From CANHEE01 sp043777755 (GTDB lineage: Bacteria; Bacteroidota; Bacteroidia; Chitinophagales; Saprospiraceae), in contig JAYWHK010000338.1 in assembly GCA_043777755.1 (NCBI GenBank), forward strand, positions 1 through 39,818: 39,818 nucleotides of DNA, read 5' to 3'. Positions 8,501-15,399 of the stretch are shown here, one piece after another. Position 1 is the stretch's first letter. Every line of letters starts with the position of its first letter. The position numbers and the translations under genes are program-made. The notes under the pieces were generated by a model. The model was not told the DNA's origin. It did no database searches and saw only the letters and a list, made by a program, of their open reading frames with translations.

Positions 8501-9614
8501 GGTGGACTCTGTTACGGTTACTGAAAATAAAGAACTTCCGAATGCAAAAATTCAAGGATTGAAAGATTTGACTTGTGGTAGCGACCCAATATTGTTGAAT
8601 GGCTCAGGTTCTCAAAATGCGGATTATTACGAGTGGACAGCACGCAATGGCGGAAAAATAAAAGGTGGTACTGAAAAAACACAAACCGCTGTAGCGGAAA
8701 CAGCTGGTATTTATGTTTTGGTTACCAAAAGAAATGACAACGGTTGTACGGATTCTGCAAAGCATACCATTAAGTTTTCTTATCCTGCAAAAGGATTGGC
8801 TGGTGCAGATACACTTTTGTGTACAGCTTCACCATTGACTTTGACCGCTACAATTATTCCGAATGGTTCTGGTGTTTGGACGACGTTTGGAAAAGCATTT
8901 ATTGAAGAAAAAACAAACAATATCACTGAAATTAATAGTTTGGAAATGGGTAAAAACATTTTTGTTTGGACTTCGTCAGCCAAAGGTTGCCCTGATTTCG
9001 CTGCGGACACGATGGTTGTTTTTGTAGAAAAACCAATCAATGCGAAAGATGACAATACTATACAAAAAAATAAAAGCGAGTTTTTTTCAGTTCCAGTAAC
9101 GTTGAATGACAACTTGAAATTTACACAATCTTGGATTTTGCAAGCGATTAGCAAACCTGAATATGGAACATTAGACACTGCGGCAACCAAGACAGGCTTT
9201 AAATACAAGCCATCTGATTGTTACGCTGGTGTACAAACATTTAAGTATGTTGTTTCGAGTAAAAATTGCCCAATTTATAGAGATACTGCTGAGGTGAAAA
9301 TTAGCATTACTGGCGACCCATCAGCTTGTAAAGATGTGGTCATTCCGAATACAATTACGCCAAATGGCGATGGTCTGAACGATGGTTTCCGTATTGATGC
9401 CATTGAGTTTCAGCCTGAGCGTTTTAAAGAAGCGGAACTGATTGTGATGAACCGTTGGGGCGATATTGTTTACAAAAAACGTCCTTACAAAAACGAATGG
9501 CAAGGCACAAACGGTGATGGCAATGATTTACCACAAGGCACATATTACTATATTTTGAGTTTGAATCTTGCTGATGGTGTTGTTTATAGAGGTGATATTA
9601 CGATTTTGAAATAA
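5595..9614 (+). CDS. Giant secreted T9SS type B cargo with cohesin-like and Ig/PKD-like repeats
   Basis: 1339 residues. A signal peptide ends at about residue 23 (STYA, then QK). Three cohesin-like modules follow at about 27-165, 173-318 and 322-463, each with GDTVC(V/I)D/NFCIDIKG-type openings, then W(D)xxxLxF and a late LPNGTxLFxLCFK strand. A SprB-type repeat (GGGTAPYTYLWSP, then GVYYVTITDA) lies around 468-545. A long run of cysteine-containing Ig/PKD-like repeats (YKWSS, GxYxVTVTN) extends to about 1090. The end is the gliding-motility C-terminal domain: VIPNTITPNGDGLNDGF, then MNRWGDIVYK and GTYYYILSL, i.e. a type B T9SS sorting domain. Such proteins are exported by T9SS and held at the surface with help from a SprF-like protein, which fits the upstream gene. 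It is likely an adhesin or matrix protein; the ligand is unknown. Confidence 0.87.
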   Translation: MKNTIKIFVLTFFSLVLSYSTYAQKKAIGITITTAKGSPGDTVCVDFKVDSFINIQAAQFGFSWDNTKLDYVGITNYNGVINPAQFTINTSFTPTGKLGLLYENPIGNGTTLPNGSTVFSLCFRVKMAVGETDQICLSKVGNSDIEFSNNLAQIIDYKPKPPCGKIEAVLPILKPVKLIGTTEVVKQNDTACIAYTVDDFTKVTKLEYDLEWDVSKLKFESISMINPLFAPNGTNTPFYSFNPVTGTGKIFWSAALAGTNNLTLPNGTLLFKLCFKAIGPQGSICPVNCPTSPAPNVVTATSNNQNVGLSGTKGKINILKTDFDPVEVNIPNYTGDAGQNFCIDIKGSKIDSIIALQYTMQWDPEVLKFIEIKNIYPFAPTVNVTTSTTKAEDSGFYTLAIESPSSPLTLPANTVLYQVCFQPTGLLGCSDIKLTAIPTAIAAYNNQTQENIEINSNIGKICIQSAIKVTDTTFVMPNCKDPFGGSIGIKVGGGTAPYTYLWSPNANNATTPTVKPLAKGVYYVTITDASVPTKKVAVRFELNSDLKAPDAVAKALGIIECKANSKVVLDGKGSSKGTNYKYKWLSTNGVFEGSDSSITAVALSPEAYYLQVTNCDNGCIDTSNVVVLKAPDVPNIITTGNQFIACTNSIGVQLSACASTPAGNLTYKWSSATGTIDGTPNKCNPFAKTAGEYIVTVTNTANSCSAVEKTIVTADPNVPKALAIVKDTLNCDNASVQLYGDMSTTPGGVIKNFTWATGVGNNCFIQNEKNAIATVDCGGKYVLLVRNDANCVSIDTVEVIDCRSKTAVAKAQSKYNLDCKGKDLVIDASAGSSVGNDYIYSWKVDTLPPSLGGKIVKGKNTPIVTVNQQGIYIFTVKHKYSKCESVAKVTVLPPADQPAQVDAGKDTVLTCLTTQIQLNGKSDLNPDYKFKWTAADGSPVNNATSLVPIITKGGKYTLTVTNSKNGCEAVDSVTVTENKELPNAKIQGLKDLTCGSDPILLNGSGSQNADYYEWTARNGGKIKGGTEKTQTAVAETAGIYVLVTKRNDNGCTDSAKHTIKFSYPAKGLAGADTLLCTASPLTLTATIIPNGSGVWTTFGKAFIEEKTNNITEINSLEMGKNIFVWTSSAKGCPDFAADTMVVFVEKPINAKDDNTIQKNKSEFFSVPVTLNDNLKFTQSWILQAISKPEYGTLDTAATKTGFKYKPSDCYAGVQTFKYVVSSKNCPIYRDTAEVKISITGDPSACKDVVIPNTITPNGDGLNDGFRIDAIEFQPERFKEAELIVMNRWGDIVYKKRPYKNEWQGTNGDGNDLPQGTYYYILSLNLADGVVYRGDITILK

Positions 9615-9640
9615 TAATATTTTTGAAAAAAAAATAAAAA

Positions 9641-9680
9641 AGTCTTCTTTTTCGCTTTGGCGAGAAGGAAGACTTTTTTT
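9641..9680 (+). terminator. Rho-independent terminator of the T9SS cargo gene
   Basis: AGTCTTCTTTTTCGC (9641-9655) pairs with 9660-9674 (two G-U pairs) around a TTTG loop, followed by a T7 run. It lies 26 bp after the cargo stop codon. An A-run on the other side makes it potentially bidirectional. Confidence 0.8.
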
Positions 9681-9688
9681 ATTCTTTA

Positions 9689-9774
9689 CCACGGAGAAAC
9701 GGAGGTCACGGAGGCAAAAAATTAGCCGAAGGCTAATTTTTTTTTCAAACTCAGTGTTCTCCGTTTCTCCGTGG
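9689..9774. repeat. Nested inverted repeat of the CCACGGAG family
   Basis: Outer arms CCACGGAGAAACGGAG (9689-9704) and their exact complement (9759-9774) enclose a second hairpin, AAAAAATTAGCC (9716-9727) with GGCTAATTTTTT (9731-9742). Similar CCACGGAGacACGGAG repeats are widely dispersed in several bacterial phyla (from memory). An ORF on the minus strand here is only the translation of this repeat. Confidence 0.75.
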
Positions 9775-9816
9775 TGAAAAAAATGCAAAAGTCGTAAATA
9801 GTTACAATTTTTGTAT

Positions 9817-9824
9817 TATATTTG
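9817..9824 (+). promoter_or_regulatory. Promoter -7 box before a broken small gene
   Basis: TATATTTG fits TAnnTTTG and lies 22 bp before the ATG at 9846, giving a short leader. Its good match suggests the small reading frame behind it was once a real gene. Confidence 0.5.
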
Positions 9825-9845
9825 TACGATAAAAAAGAAAAAATC

Positions 9846-10057
9846 ATGGATAAATACAAAATGACTTCTTGTTGTGAAGATATTGTGGTGTATGACATAT
9901 AGGTGATATAAGTGTTTCTAACTTGAATGAACCAATTAAAGTACCAAAGGCAGAGGAGGTAAAACCATGCAAAGGACGTAAAACTATTTCATGGAAAGGT
10001 ATGACCGATGAAGATAAAGAAAATTTAACTGCTGTTTATGCAAAACGTATCAAATAG
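9846..10057 (+). pseudogene. Frameshifted small hypothetical gene
   Basis: From the ATG at 9846 the frame reads MDKYKMTSCCEDIVVYDI and stops at a TAG at 9900-9902. From 9899 another frame is open without an ATG start: GDISVSNLNEPIKVPKAEEV, then a basic stretch ending YAKRIK and TAG at 10055-10057. Joining the two would give one protein of about 70 residues, so a single frameshift near 9900 is the simplest explanation. It has a good promoter. I do not recognise the family. The end overlaps the duplicated VWA gene start by 20 bp. The alternative is an 18-residue ORF plus non-coding DNA. Confidence 0.45.
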
Positions 10058-10175
10058 AATCCTCGAAGAAGTAACCCGCACGAGTATCGAACTCCTTTTG
10101 CGTGAGCCTTTTTATTCGCATTTGTTTAGCACTTTGAACAAAGAAATCGTTGCTGCCGAATCAGGAATAACATAA
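10038..10175 (+). pseudogene. Duplicated 5' fragment of the DUF2201/VWA gene
   Basis: From ATG at 10038, 45 codons (MQNVSNRILEEVTRTSIELL and so on to ESGIT, then TAA) match the first 44 codons of the complete gene at 10789 at about 93 percent of bases over some 130 bp. I count about nine base differences, most silent or conservative (V/A, R/K, I/V, A/T). Similarity starts exactly at the ATG and ends in GCCGAATCAGGAAT, after which the frame closes. This is a truncated relic; the toxin-antitoxin module lies between it and the intact gene. Confidence 0.85.
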
Positions 10176-10218
10176 AGATATATAGCGATAAATATTTTGT
10201 ATTTTCCAAATAAAAAAC

Positions 10219-10226
10219 TATTTTTG
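10219..10226 (+). promoter_or_regulatory. Promoter -7 box of the RelB/ParE-type module
   Basis: TATTTTTG fits TAnnTTTG and lies 18 bp before the antitoxin ATG at 10245. It lies inside the segment bounded by the two copies of the VWA gene start, so the module carries its own promoter. Confidence 0.5.
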
Positions 10227-10244
10227 TATAAAAATTATTAAACA

Positions 10245-10496
10245 ATGACGGCAGCAGCAATAAAAAAAGACATCAGACAATTACTTTCTGAAACGGAAGA
10301 TACGCTTTTATTAGAAGAAATTAAGGCATTTTTCCTATATTCTCGTCAAAAAACAGATGAAAAACTGTATTTTGAAGGTATCACAATTGGCGAAAATGCA
10401 CTTATCATACAAGGTTTAAGTGACCTTGATAAAGGCAAAACGAATACGCATGAAACCGTGAGAAAACAAATTAATCAAATTTTGAAAAAAGCATAA
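10245..10496 (+). CDS. Antitoxin of a RelB/ParE-type toxin-antitoxin module
   Basis: 83 residues. The N-terminus (MTAAAIKKDIRQLLSETEDT) resembles the short antitoxins common in Bacteroidota, which start with MTAA and an amphipathic helix, carry a central acidic stretch and end with a charged helix (here HETVRKQINQILKKA). The mid-part GLSDLDKGKTNTHETV fits the usual 'E-G-I/L-x-D-x-x-x-G-x-x-x-T/S-H/N-E-x-V' region that wraps the toxin. The toxin gene starts 4 bp after the stop codon, so the two are co-transcribed and probably translationally coupled. Antitoxins of this type normally repress their own promoter; a small conserved family name cannot be given from sequence alone. Confidence 0.75.
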   Translation: MTAAAIKKDIRQLLSETEDTLLLEEIKAFFLYSRQKTDEKLYFEGITIGENALIIQGLSDLDKGKTNTHETVRKQINQILKKA

Positions 10497-10500
10497 AACT

Positions 10501-10785
10501 ATGTTCCAAATCATTTGGTCTGATACTGCAAAAGATATTTATGCGGATTTGATTACTTATCTCGTTGAGCGTTTTGGAACAGATGCAGCGCTCAAAGTTG
10601 ATGATGCCGTAGAGCTACTTATCGAAAACATAAGCCAAAACAAATACCTTTGTCCTAAATCTGAATTGGACATCAACATACGCCGTTGCACGATTAACAA
10701 ACGCCTTTCTATGATTTACAAAGTCGAGGACAATCTTATAAAAATTGTCGCTTTTTATGATAATCGCTTCAATTTCAGCATATAA
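10501..10785 (+). CDS. RelE/ParE-family toxin
   Basis: 94 residues with the RelE/ParE layout: a first beta-strand (FQIIWSDTAKDIYADL), two long helices (ADLITYLVERFG, ALKVDDAVELLIENI), then a short loop with CPKSE and C-terminal strands with conserved Arg (INIRRCTINKRLSMIYKV) and a final IVAFYDNRFN strand. The length matches ParE-like toxins (90-100 residues). The family acts on gyrase (ParE) or on ribosome-bound mRNA (RelE); I cannot tell which from sequence. It ends 3 bp before the DUF2201/VWA gene start, so the module is inserted tightly against that gene. Confidence 0.82.
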   Translation: MFQIIWSDTAKDIYADLITYLVERFGTDAALKVDDAVELLIENISQNKYLCPKSELDINIRRCTINKRLSMIYKVEDNLIKIVAFYDNRFNFSI

Positions 10786-10788
10786 AAG

Positions 10789-12033
10789 ATGCAAAACGCC
10801 TCAAATAAAATCCTTGAAGAAGTAACCCGCACGAGTATCGAACTCCTTTTGCGTGAGCCTTTTTATTCGCATTTGTTTAGTACTTTAAACAAAGAAGTGG
10901 TTACTGCCGAATCAGGAATTGATACAATGGCGGTTGGGCTGCGCTTTGATACCTATACTTTATTTGTCAATGCCGATTTTTGGAATAATTTTTTAATAGA
11001 CAAAAAACACCGTTACGGCGTACTGAAACATGAGATTTTACACATCGTTTTCAAGCATTTGCTGGTCAATGAACCTACTTTTGATAGAAAATTATTGAAT
11101 ATTGCGATGGATTTGGTCGTGAATCAATACATCGAAAGAGCGCAATTGCCCGACGAATCTATCTTTTTGACCACTTTTCCAGAACTGAATTTATTGCCTG
11201 ACCAAACTTATTATTATTACTACAAAGAATTGGAAAAATTGCAACAAAATTGCAATTGTAATGGCAATCTTAGCGGCAGCACTTCGGCTCAAAACTTGGC
11301 TAATATCACTGATACTTCCCATGGTTTGGAACGTCACGGACAATGGCGAGAAATTTACAGCAAGTCAAATATTGAAAAAGATTTGATTGATGCTTTTACT
11401 GAAAATCTTATCCGAATCGCACACGATAAAACGCCTTTGAAATCTATTGGCACATTGCCCGCTGGTATTCAGATACAACTTAAAACCTTGTTAGTCAAGT
11501 CATTACCTTTGGTGGATTGGCGTAGGGTTTTGAAATTATTTGCAGAAAGTTCTGCCAAAACACGGGTTAAAAACACTTTGAAACGTCCTTCAAAACGCTA
11601 TGGTACTACGCCTGGTATCAAGATAAAACACTTTCAAAAGCTCTTGGTTGCGATTGATACTTCGGGCAGTATTGGCAAGTCTGAATACGAGCAGTTTTTC
11701 AATGAATTGTATCATATTTGGCGACGAGGTGCAGAAGTTATGGTGGTAGAATGTGATGCCAAAATTCAAAAAACATATCTTTACAAAGGTATAACGCCCG
11801 ATGTGATTCATGGCGGCGGCGGTACTGATTTCAATGACCCTATTCGTTTTGGCAACGAAAAATACCAGCCCGATGGCTTGATTTATTTCACAGATGGTTA
11901 TGCCGCGATTCCGACCGTCACACCTGTTTTTCCGATTCTTTGGGTTATTTCCTCAGATGGCATCAAAGCAGCAGATGAAATATTTGAAGCACTGCCAGGA
12001 AGGAAGGCGAAGTTGCAAACAGCCCCATCCTAA
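10789..12033 (+). CDS. DUF2201 metallopeptidase-like and VWA-like protein
   Basis: 414 residues. The N-terminal half matches the DUF2201 putative metallopeptidase domain, with HEILH at residues 81-85 (HExxH zinc motif) in LKHEILHIVFKH. The C-terminal half is a VWA-like domain with a MIDAS DTSGSIG at 290-296, GGGGTDF at 342-348 and FTDG at 367-370. Proteins of this kind are typically encoded beside MoxR-type AAA ATPases, as here (12329), which suggests they form an ATPase-adaptor pair that remodels a target complex. The tail is unusual: the last residues TAPS and the stop codon come from a dispersed palindromic repeat (12021-12053). The 5' end is present a second time at 10038. A perfect terminator (12224-12260) separates it from the MoxR gene. 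Confidence 0.82.
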   Translation: MQNASNKILEEVTRTSIELLLREPFYSHLFSTLNKEVVTAESGIDTMAVGLRFDTYTLFVNADFWNNFLIDKKHRYGVLKHEILHIVFKHLLVNEPTFDRKLLNIAMDLVVNQYIERAQLPDESIFLTTFPELNLLPDQTYYYYYKELEKLQQNCNCNGNLSGSTSAQNLANITDTSHGLERHGQWREIYSKSNIEKDLIDAFTENLIRIAHDKTPLKSIGTLPAGIQIQLKTLLVKSLPLVDWRRVLKLFAESSAKTRVKNTLKRPSKRYGTTPGIKIKHFQKLLVAIDTSGSIGKSEYEQFFNELYHIWRRGAEVMVVECDAKIQKTYLYKGITPDVIHGGGGTDFNDPIRFGNEKYQPDGLIYFTDGYAAIPTVTPVFPILWVISSDGIKAADEIFEALPGRKAKLQTAPS

Positions 12034-12053
12034 CCTTCCCCAAAAGGGAAGGA
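12021..12053 (-). repeat. Dispersed palindromic repeat, copy 2
   Basis: Read on the minus strand it is TCCTTCCCTTTTGGGGAAGG followed by a TTAGGATGGGGCT tail, closely matching copy 1 (1061-1094). It covers the last codons and the TAA of the VWA gene. Confidence 0.7.
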
Positions 12054-12223
12054 ACGCTAATTACGAGGTAAATTGTACGCTTTTTTAATTATTTTTTGAA
12101 TTTGCGGGCAAATTAAAACATAAGTGAAACGAAAAAAATAACTAGCACAGTTTTAACTCATAAGTTGCTGATTAACAGGACTTTTGAATTTTAAATTTAG
12201 ACTTTTACATTTTAAATTTTACT

Positions 12224-12260
12224 AAGTGTCTGAATGTCAATTACATTCAGACACTTTTTT
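12224..12260 (+). terminator. Rho-independent terminator after the VWA gene
   Basis: A perfect 14-bp stem, AAGTGTCTGAATGT (12224-12237) with ACATTCAGACACTT (12243-12256), a 5-nt loop and a T-run. It implies that MoxR and VWA are not in one simple transcript. Confidence 0.9.
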
Positions 12261-12295
12261 GAAAAATAAACTAAGTAGAATACGCTACATTTAGA

Positions 12296-12328
12296 AGTCC
12301 CTCTTGGGTAGGGATTTAGGGAGATTAC
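12296..12328 (+). repeat. Degenerate dispersed palindromic repeat, copy 3
   Basis: AGTCCCTCTTGGGTAGGGAT followed by TTAGGGAG, a weaker form of copies 1 and 2. It directly abuts the ATG of the MoxR gene; its AGGGAG lies 5 bp before the start codon and resembles a Shine-Dalgarno sequence. Confidence 0.55.
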
Positions 12329-13447
12329 ATGAAACAATTTAATTATATTACCTACGGCTCGAAAGCAAATGGCGAGCAAATTGACCGCTTTTTAGCGCAT
12401 ATTTTGACCAATTCGTTTGAAGGCGATGCGTCAAAAATCCCTACGCCTGTCTGTATTTGGGGCTTGCACGGTATCGGAAAAACGGATATTGTAAAGGCGG
12501 CAGCAACAGAGCGAGGCTATCCGTTTGTGTATATTGCACCCGCACAATTTGAGGAAATGGGCGATTTGGTCGGTATGCCAAAAATCGAAACCAATAGCGA
12601 AACTGGCTTGTCACAAACCCGTTTTGTTGCGCCCGATTGGGTGCCGACAGCCGAAGGTCCAGGCATTTTTTTGATAGACGACGTGAACCGTGCAGATGAT
12701 AGAATCCTACGAGGAATCATGCAATTGTTGCAAAACTATGAGTTGGTCAGTTGGAAAATGCCGAAAAAATGGCTGATTGTTTTGACAGCAAACCCTGACG
12801 GCGGCGATTATTCTGTTACGACAATGGACGATGCCATGCTGACCCGTATGATTCATGTTACGATGGAATTTGATGTGAAAAGTTGGTCAAAATGGGCAGA
12901 ACAAGCCAATATTGACTCGAGAGGTATTGATTTTGTGCTGACATATCCCGAAATTGTAACGGGTCGTCGGACAACGCCACGCTCTTTGGTGCAGTTTTTT
13001 GATGCCATTAAAAACATCGAAAACTTGAAAGAAAACCTTGATTTGGTCAAGATGTTAGGCGATGGTTGTTTGGAAAGTAATACGACGATTTCGTTTATCA
13101 CGTTTATCAATATGGAAATGGACAAAATCGTTGCGCCCGAAGAAATCCTCGACACAAAGGAGTTCGACAACATCGAAAAACGCATCAAAATCTTGGTAGA
13201 AGGCGCAACCAAACGCATGGATATTTTGTCGGTTATTATGACCCGTCTTTCCAATCATATTTTGCTCCGCAAAGACGACCTTAACGACAAACAATTTGAA
13301 AACCTCAAACAATTCATTCTCCTCGAACTCATTCCAAACGACCTTCGCCTTGCGATGGCGCAAGAAATCGTCAAATCAGACAAAAAGAGTTTGAAAAAAC
13401 TGTATGCCGTACCAGCCGTTGGAAAATTGTTGTTGGCGAAAATGTAA
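12329..13447 (+). CDS. MoxR-type AAA ATPase
   Basis: 372 residues with an AAA_5/MoxR ATPase core: Walker A GLHGIGKT (45-52), the following MoxR-like PAQFEEMGDLVGMP segment (71-84), Walker B GIFLIDDVNRAD (112-123), then ILRGIMQLLQNYEL, sensor-1 LTANPDGGDY and an arginine-finger region MLTRMIHVTMEF. MoxR ATPases work with VWA-domain partners to load or remodel protein complexes, and the DUF2201/VWA gene lies just upstream. The C-terminal 130 residues are helical and rich in charged residues. Start ATG 12329 follows the repeat at 12296-12328; it preserves the full N-terminus before the P-loop. The partnership with the VWA and LRR genes is inferred from order and orientation. Confidence 0.87.
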   Translation: MKQFNYITYGSKANGEQIDRFLAHILTNSFEGDASKIPTPVCIWGLHGIGKTDIVKAAATERGYPFVYIAPAQFEEMGDLVGMPKIETNSETGLSQTRFVAPDWVPTAEGPGIFLIDDVNRADDRILRGIMQLLQNYELVSWKMPKKWLIVLTANPDGGDYSVTTMDDAMLTRMIHVTMEFDVKSWSKWAEQANIDSRGIDFVLTYPEIVTGRRTTPRSLVQFFDAIKNIENLKENLDLVKMLGDGCLESNTTISFITFINMEMDKIVAPEEILDTKEFDNIEKRIKILVEGATKRMDILSVIMTRLSNHILLRKDDLNDKQFENLKQFILLELIPNDLRLAMAQEIVKSDKKSLKKLYAVPAVGKLLLAKM

Positions 13448-13500
13448 CGCCAAGCTCCAGCTTGGTGGAAACGTACCGCCAAGCTCCAGCTTGGTGGAAA
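13448..13500 (+). repeat. Two direct copies of a CCAAGCTCCAGCTTGG palindromic repeat
   Basis: Two 24-bp identical copies (13448-13471 and 13477-13500) built on the palindrome CCAAGCTCCAGCTTGG followed by TGGAAA, 29 bp apart. The first starts directly after the MoxR stop codon. A third copy lies after the LRR gene (15400-15423), so the LRR gene is bracketed by this repeat. Confidence 0.9.
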
Positions 13501-13524
13501 ATTATTAATTTATAAAAAAACGAT

Positions 13525-15390
13525 ATGGAATTCAAATCATTGACACAAGCCTTAGCGCATGAAACACTATCTCAGGTAACAACATTGAGTTTGGAAAACC
13601 AAAATTTGTCAGAATTATCAGCTGAAATTGGAAAATTTACAAACTTGAAGGTTTTGAATCTCGAAAACAACAATCTTTACGAGTTGCCAGAAGAAATTGG
13701 ATTGTTGAAAAATTTGACGAGCCTTGATTTGTCAAATAACCATTTGACAAATCTTCCATTTTCGATGCGGCACTTGACGAATTTGATGAAATTAACTTTT
13801 TCAAGGAACAACATTGAAGTTTTACCAGATATTTTTGAAAAAATGACTAACCTTCGAGGTATTTATGCTAAAAGAAATAAGCTAAATGCCTTACCTGAAT
13901 CGCTGAAAAATACGATTATTCAAGTACTCGATGTACGCCAAAATGGCTTTGTCAATGCACCTCCTATTATTTTTCAAATCCCAAGTTTGAAAAATATTCG
14001 AGGAATTTTGAGCGATACACAGTCTTCGCCTGCTGAAATAATATTGAGTTTTAACAAGGCTTTTGAAAAAACAGGCTTAGATACGGAAAGCTATCGAGAG
14101 GCTTTCGGCATTTTGACAGGTACAATAGATAGTGAAAATATTAGTTTGAAGTCGCTTTTAGAGATAGTATCAATTAATTTTTTATCATTACGAACAAGAG
14201 TTAATCAAGAAATATTGACGAGAACAAACAATAAACCATTAGAAAAAGGTTGTTTTGTCAGCATTTTAGGCACTACGAATATGCCAAAACAAGAAATTAA
14301 AGAAAAACTCAAAGAAAACGGAATCGCTTACGATATAAAAATTACAGAAAAAACAACACATATTATCTTAGGCACAAGCCCCAAAAACTTTGGAGAGACA
14401 ACATCGGAAAAATCATATACCATTTGGTCAGAAAAAGAATTGAACGATTTTTTTAACACGATAGAAAAACCTTTTTTATTAGAAATCACAGATGAAGCAG
14501 ATGGACAAATAGAGCAACTGGCTCGTTTGCTAACAAGTACTGATTCAACAAATGTTGAATTGGCGATACAAATTATTAAAGGCGGTGGTATGCCAGAAAC
14601 ACTTTTAGAAGAGCTTTTTTATGCGTATAAAGTTTGCGATGATAAAAAAGTGAAGGCTGAATTGAAAAAAATAATTCAAATTAATGCTTCGCCCAGTGTT
14701 TTAGAAGTACTTAATAAACGTGATATGTTATTCAATGTAGGGAGTGTATCGCAGGTACATCAATGGAGGAAAAGCGAATTAGAAAAAGATATTTTCAAGT
14801 CTATAAAAAAGTATTCTTCTTTTAGCAATGAGATTAATTGGAGTAAAATTGCTTCTTTTATTTATGATAATTATAGTTATGGTGGTCGCTATATTTTTAC
14901 CCAAGAAAAAAATAGCAACTCGCTGAAAAAACATATTTTAGATAAAAATATTATAGATAACTATTTGAATTTCAATGATATATTCATAAAAGGAACACCC
15001 GATTACAATACATCTTTCATATATCCATACATTACTCCGTATCCTTTTCCAAAGGAAATTTTAGATTATTCTGGGTTAGAAAAATTAGATGTTTCGGGTT
15101 GCCAAATTTCATCATTACCAGAAGAGCTTGAAAAACTGTATGCTCTAAAAGACTTAAATTTAGCAAATAATTTTCTCGTAAAATTGCCTGCATCCTTTGA
15201 AAAATTGCAACATTTAGAAGTTGTGAATCTTAGTGGAAATGAGTTCTCTACATTTCCGAAAGAAGTAATGCATTTGAAAAACTTAAAAAAGTGTATTTTC
15301 CAAGAAAATCGTAAACAATGGAATGAGAACAAAATTTCAATTCCTCAGGAAATAAAAGATGCTTTACCAAATTGTGAATTTATAGTATAA
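13525..15390 (+). CDS. LRR-BRCT-LRR protein of unknown function
   Basis: 621 residues, no signal peptide. Residues about 18-165 hold leucine-rich repeats of the bacterial LxxLxLxxNxLxxLPxxI type. Around 236-305 lies a BRCT-like domain: KGCFVSILGTTNMPKQEI, then L-K-E-N-G, KTTHIILG and a final W near 301, the pattern of BRCT modules in NAD-dependent ligases and replication factor C. Residues 325-395 look like alpha-helical HEAT-like repeats. After a variable region, LRRs resume at about 515-595. LRR and BRCT parts together suggest a protein-interaction scaffold. It follows the MoxR gene by 77 bp on the same strand, so the AAA ATPase, VWA and LRR proteins may act together. The exact role is unknown. 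Ends before a third repeat copy. Confidence 0.75.
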   Translation: MEFKSLTQALAHETLSQVTTLSLENQNLSELSAEIGKFTNLKVLNLENNNLYELPEEIGLLKNLTSLDLSNNHLTNLPFSMRHLTNLMKLTFSRNNIEVLPDIFEKMTNLRGIYAKRNKLNALPESLKNTIIQVLDVRQNGFVNAPPIIFQIPSLKNIRGILSDTQSSPAEIILSFNKAFEKTGLDTESYREAFGILTGTIDSENISLKSLLEIVSINFLSLRTRVNQEILTRTNNKPLEKGCFVSILGTTNMPKQEIKEKLKENGIAYDIKITEKTTHIILGTSPKNFGETTSEKSYTIWSEKELNDFFNTIEKPFLLEITDEADGQIEQLARLLTSTDSTNVELAIQIIKGGGMPETLLEELFYAYKVCDDKKVKAELKKIIQINASPSVLEVLNKRDMLFNVGSVSQVHQWRKSELEKDIFKSIKKYSSFSNEINWSKIASFIYDNYSYGGRYIFTQEKNSNSLKKHILDKNIIDNYLNFNDIFIKGTPDYNTSFIYPYITPYPFPKEILDYSGLEKLDVSGCQISSLPEELEKLYALKDLNLANNFLVKLPASFEKLQHLEVVNLSGNEFSTFPKEVMHLKNLKKCIFQENRKQWNENKISIPQEIKDALPNCEFIV

Positions 15391-15399
15391 CTGTCCTAA

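Noticed and set aside
9528..9788. Minus-strand ORF of 86 codons
   Set aside because: It is the translation of the terminator and the CCACGGAG inverted repeat.
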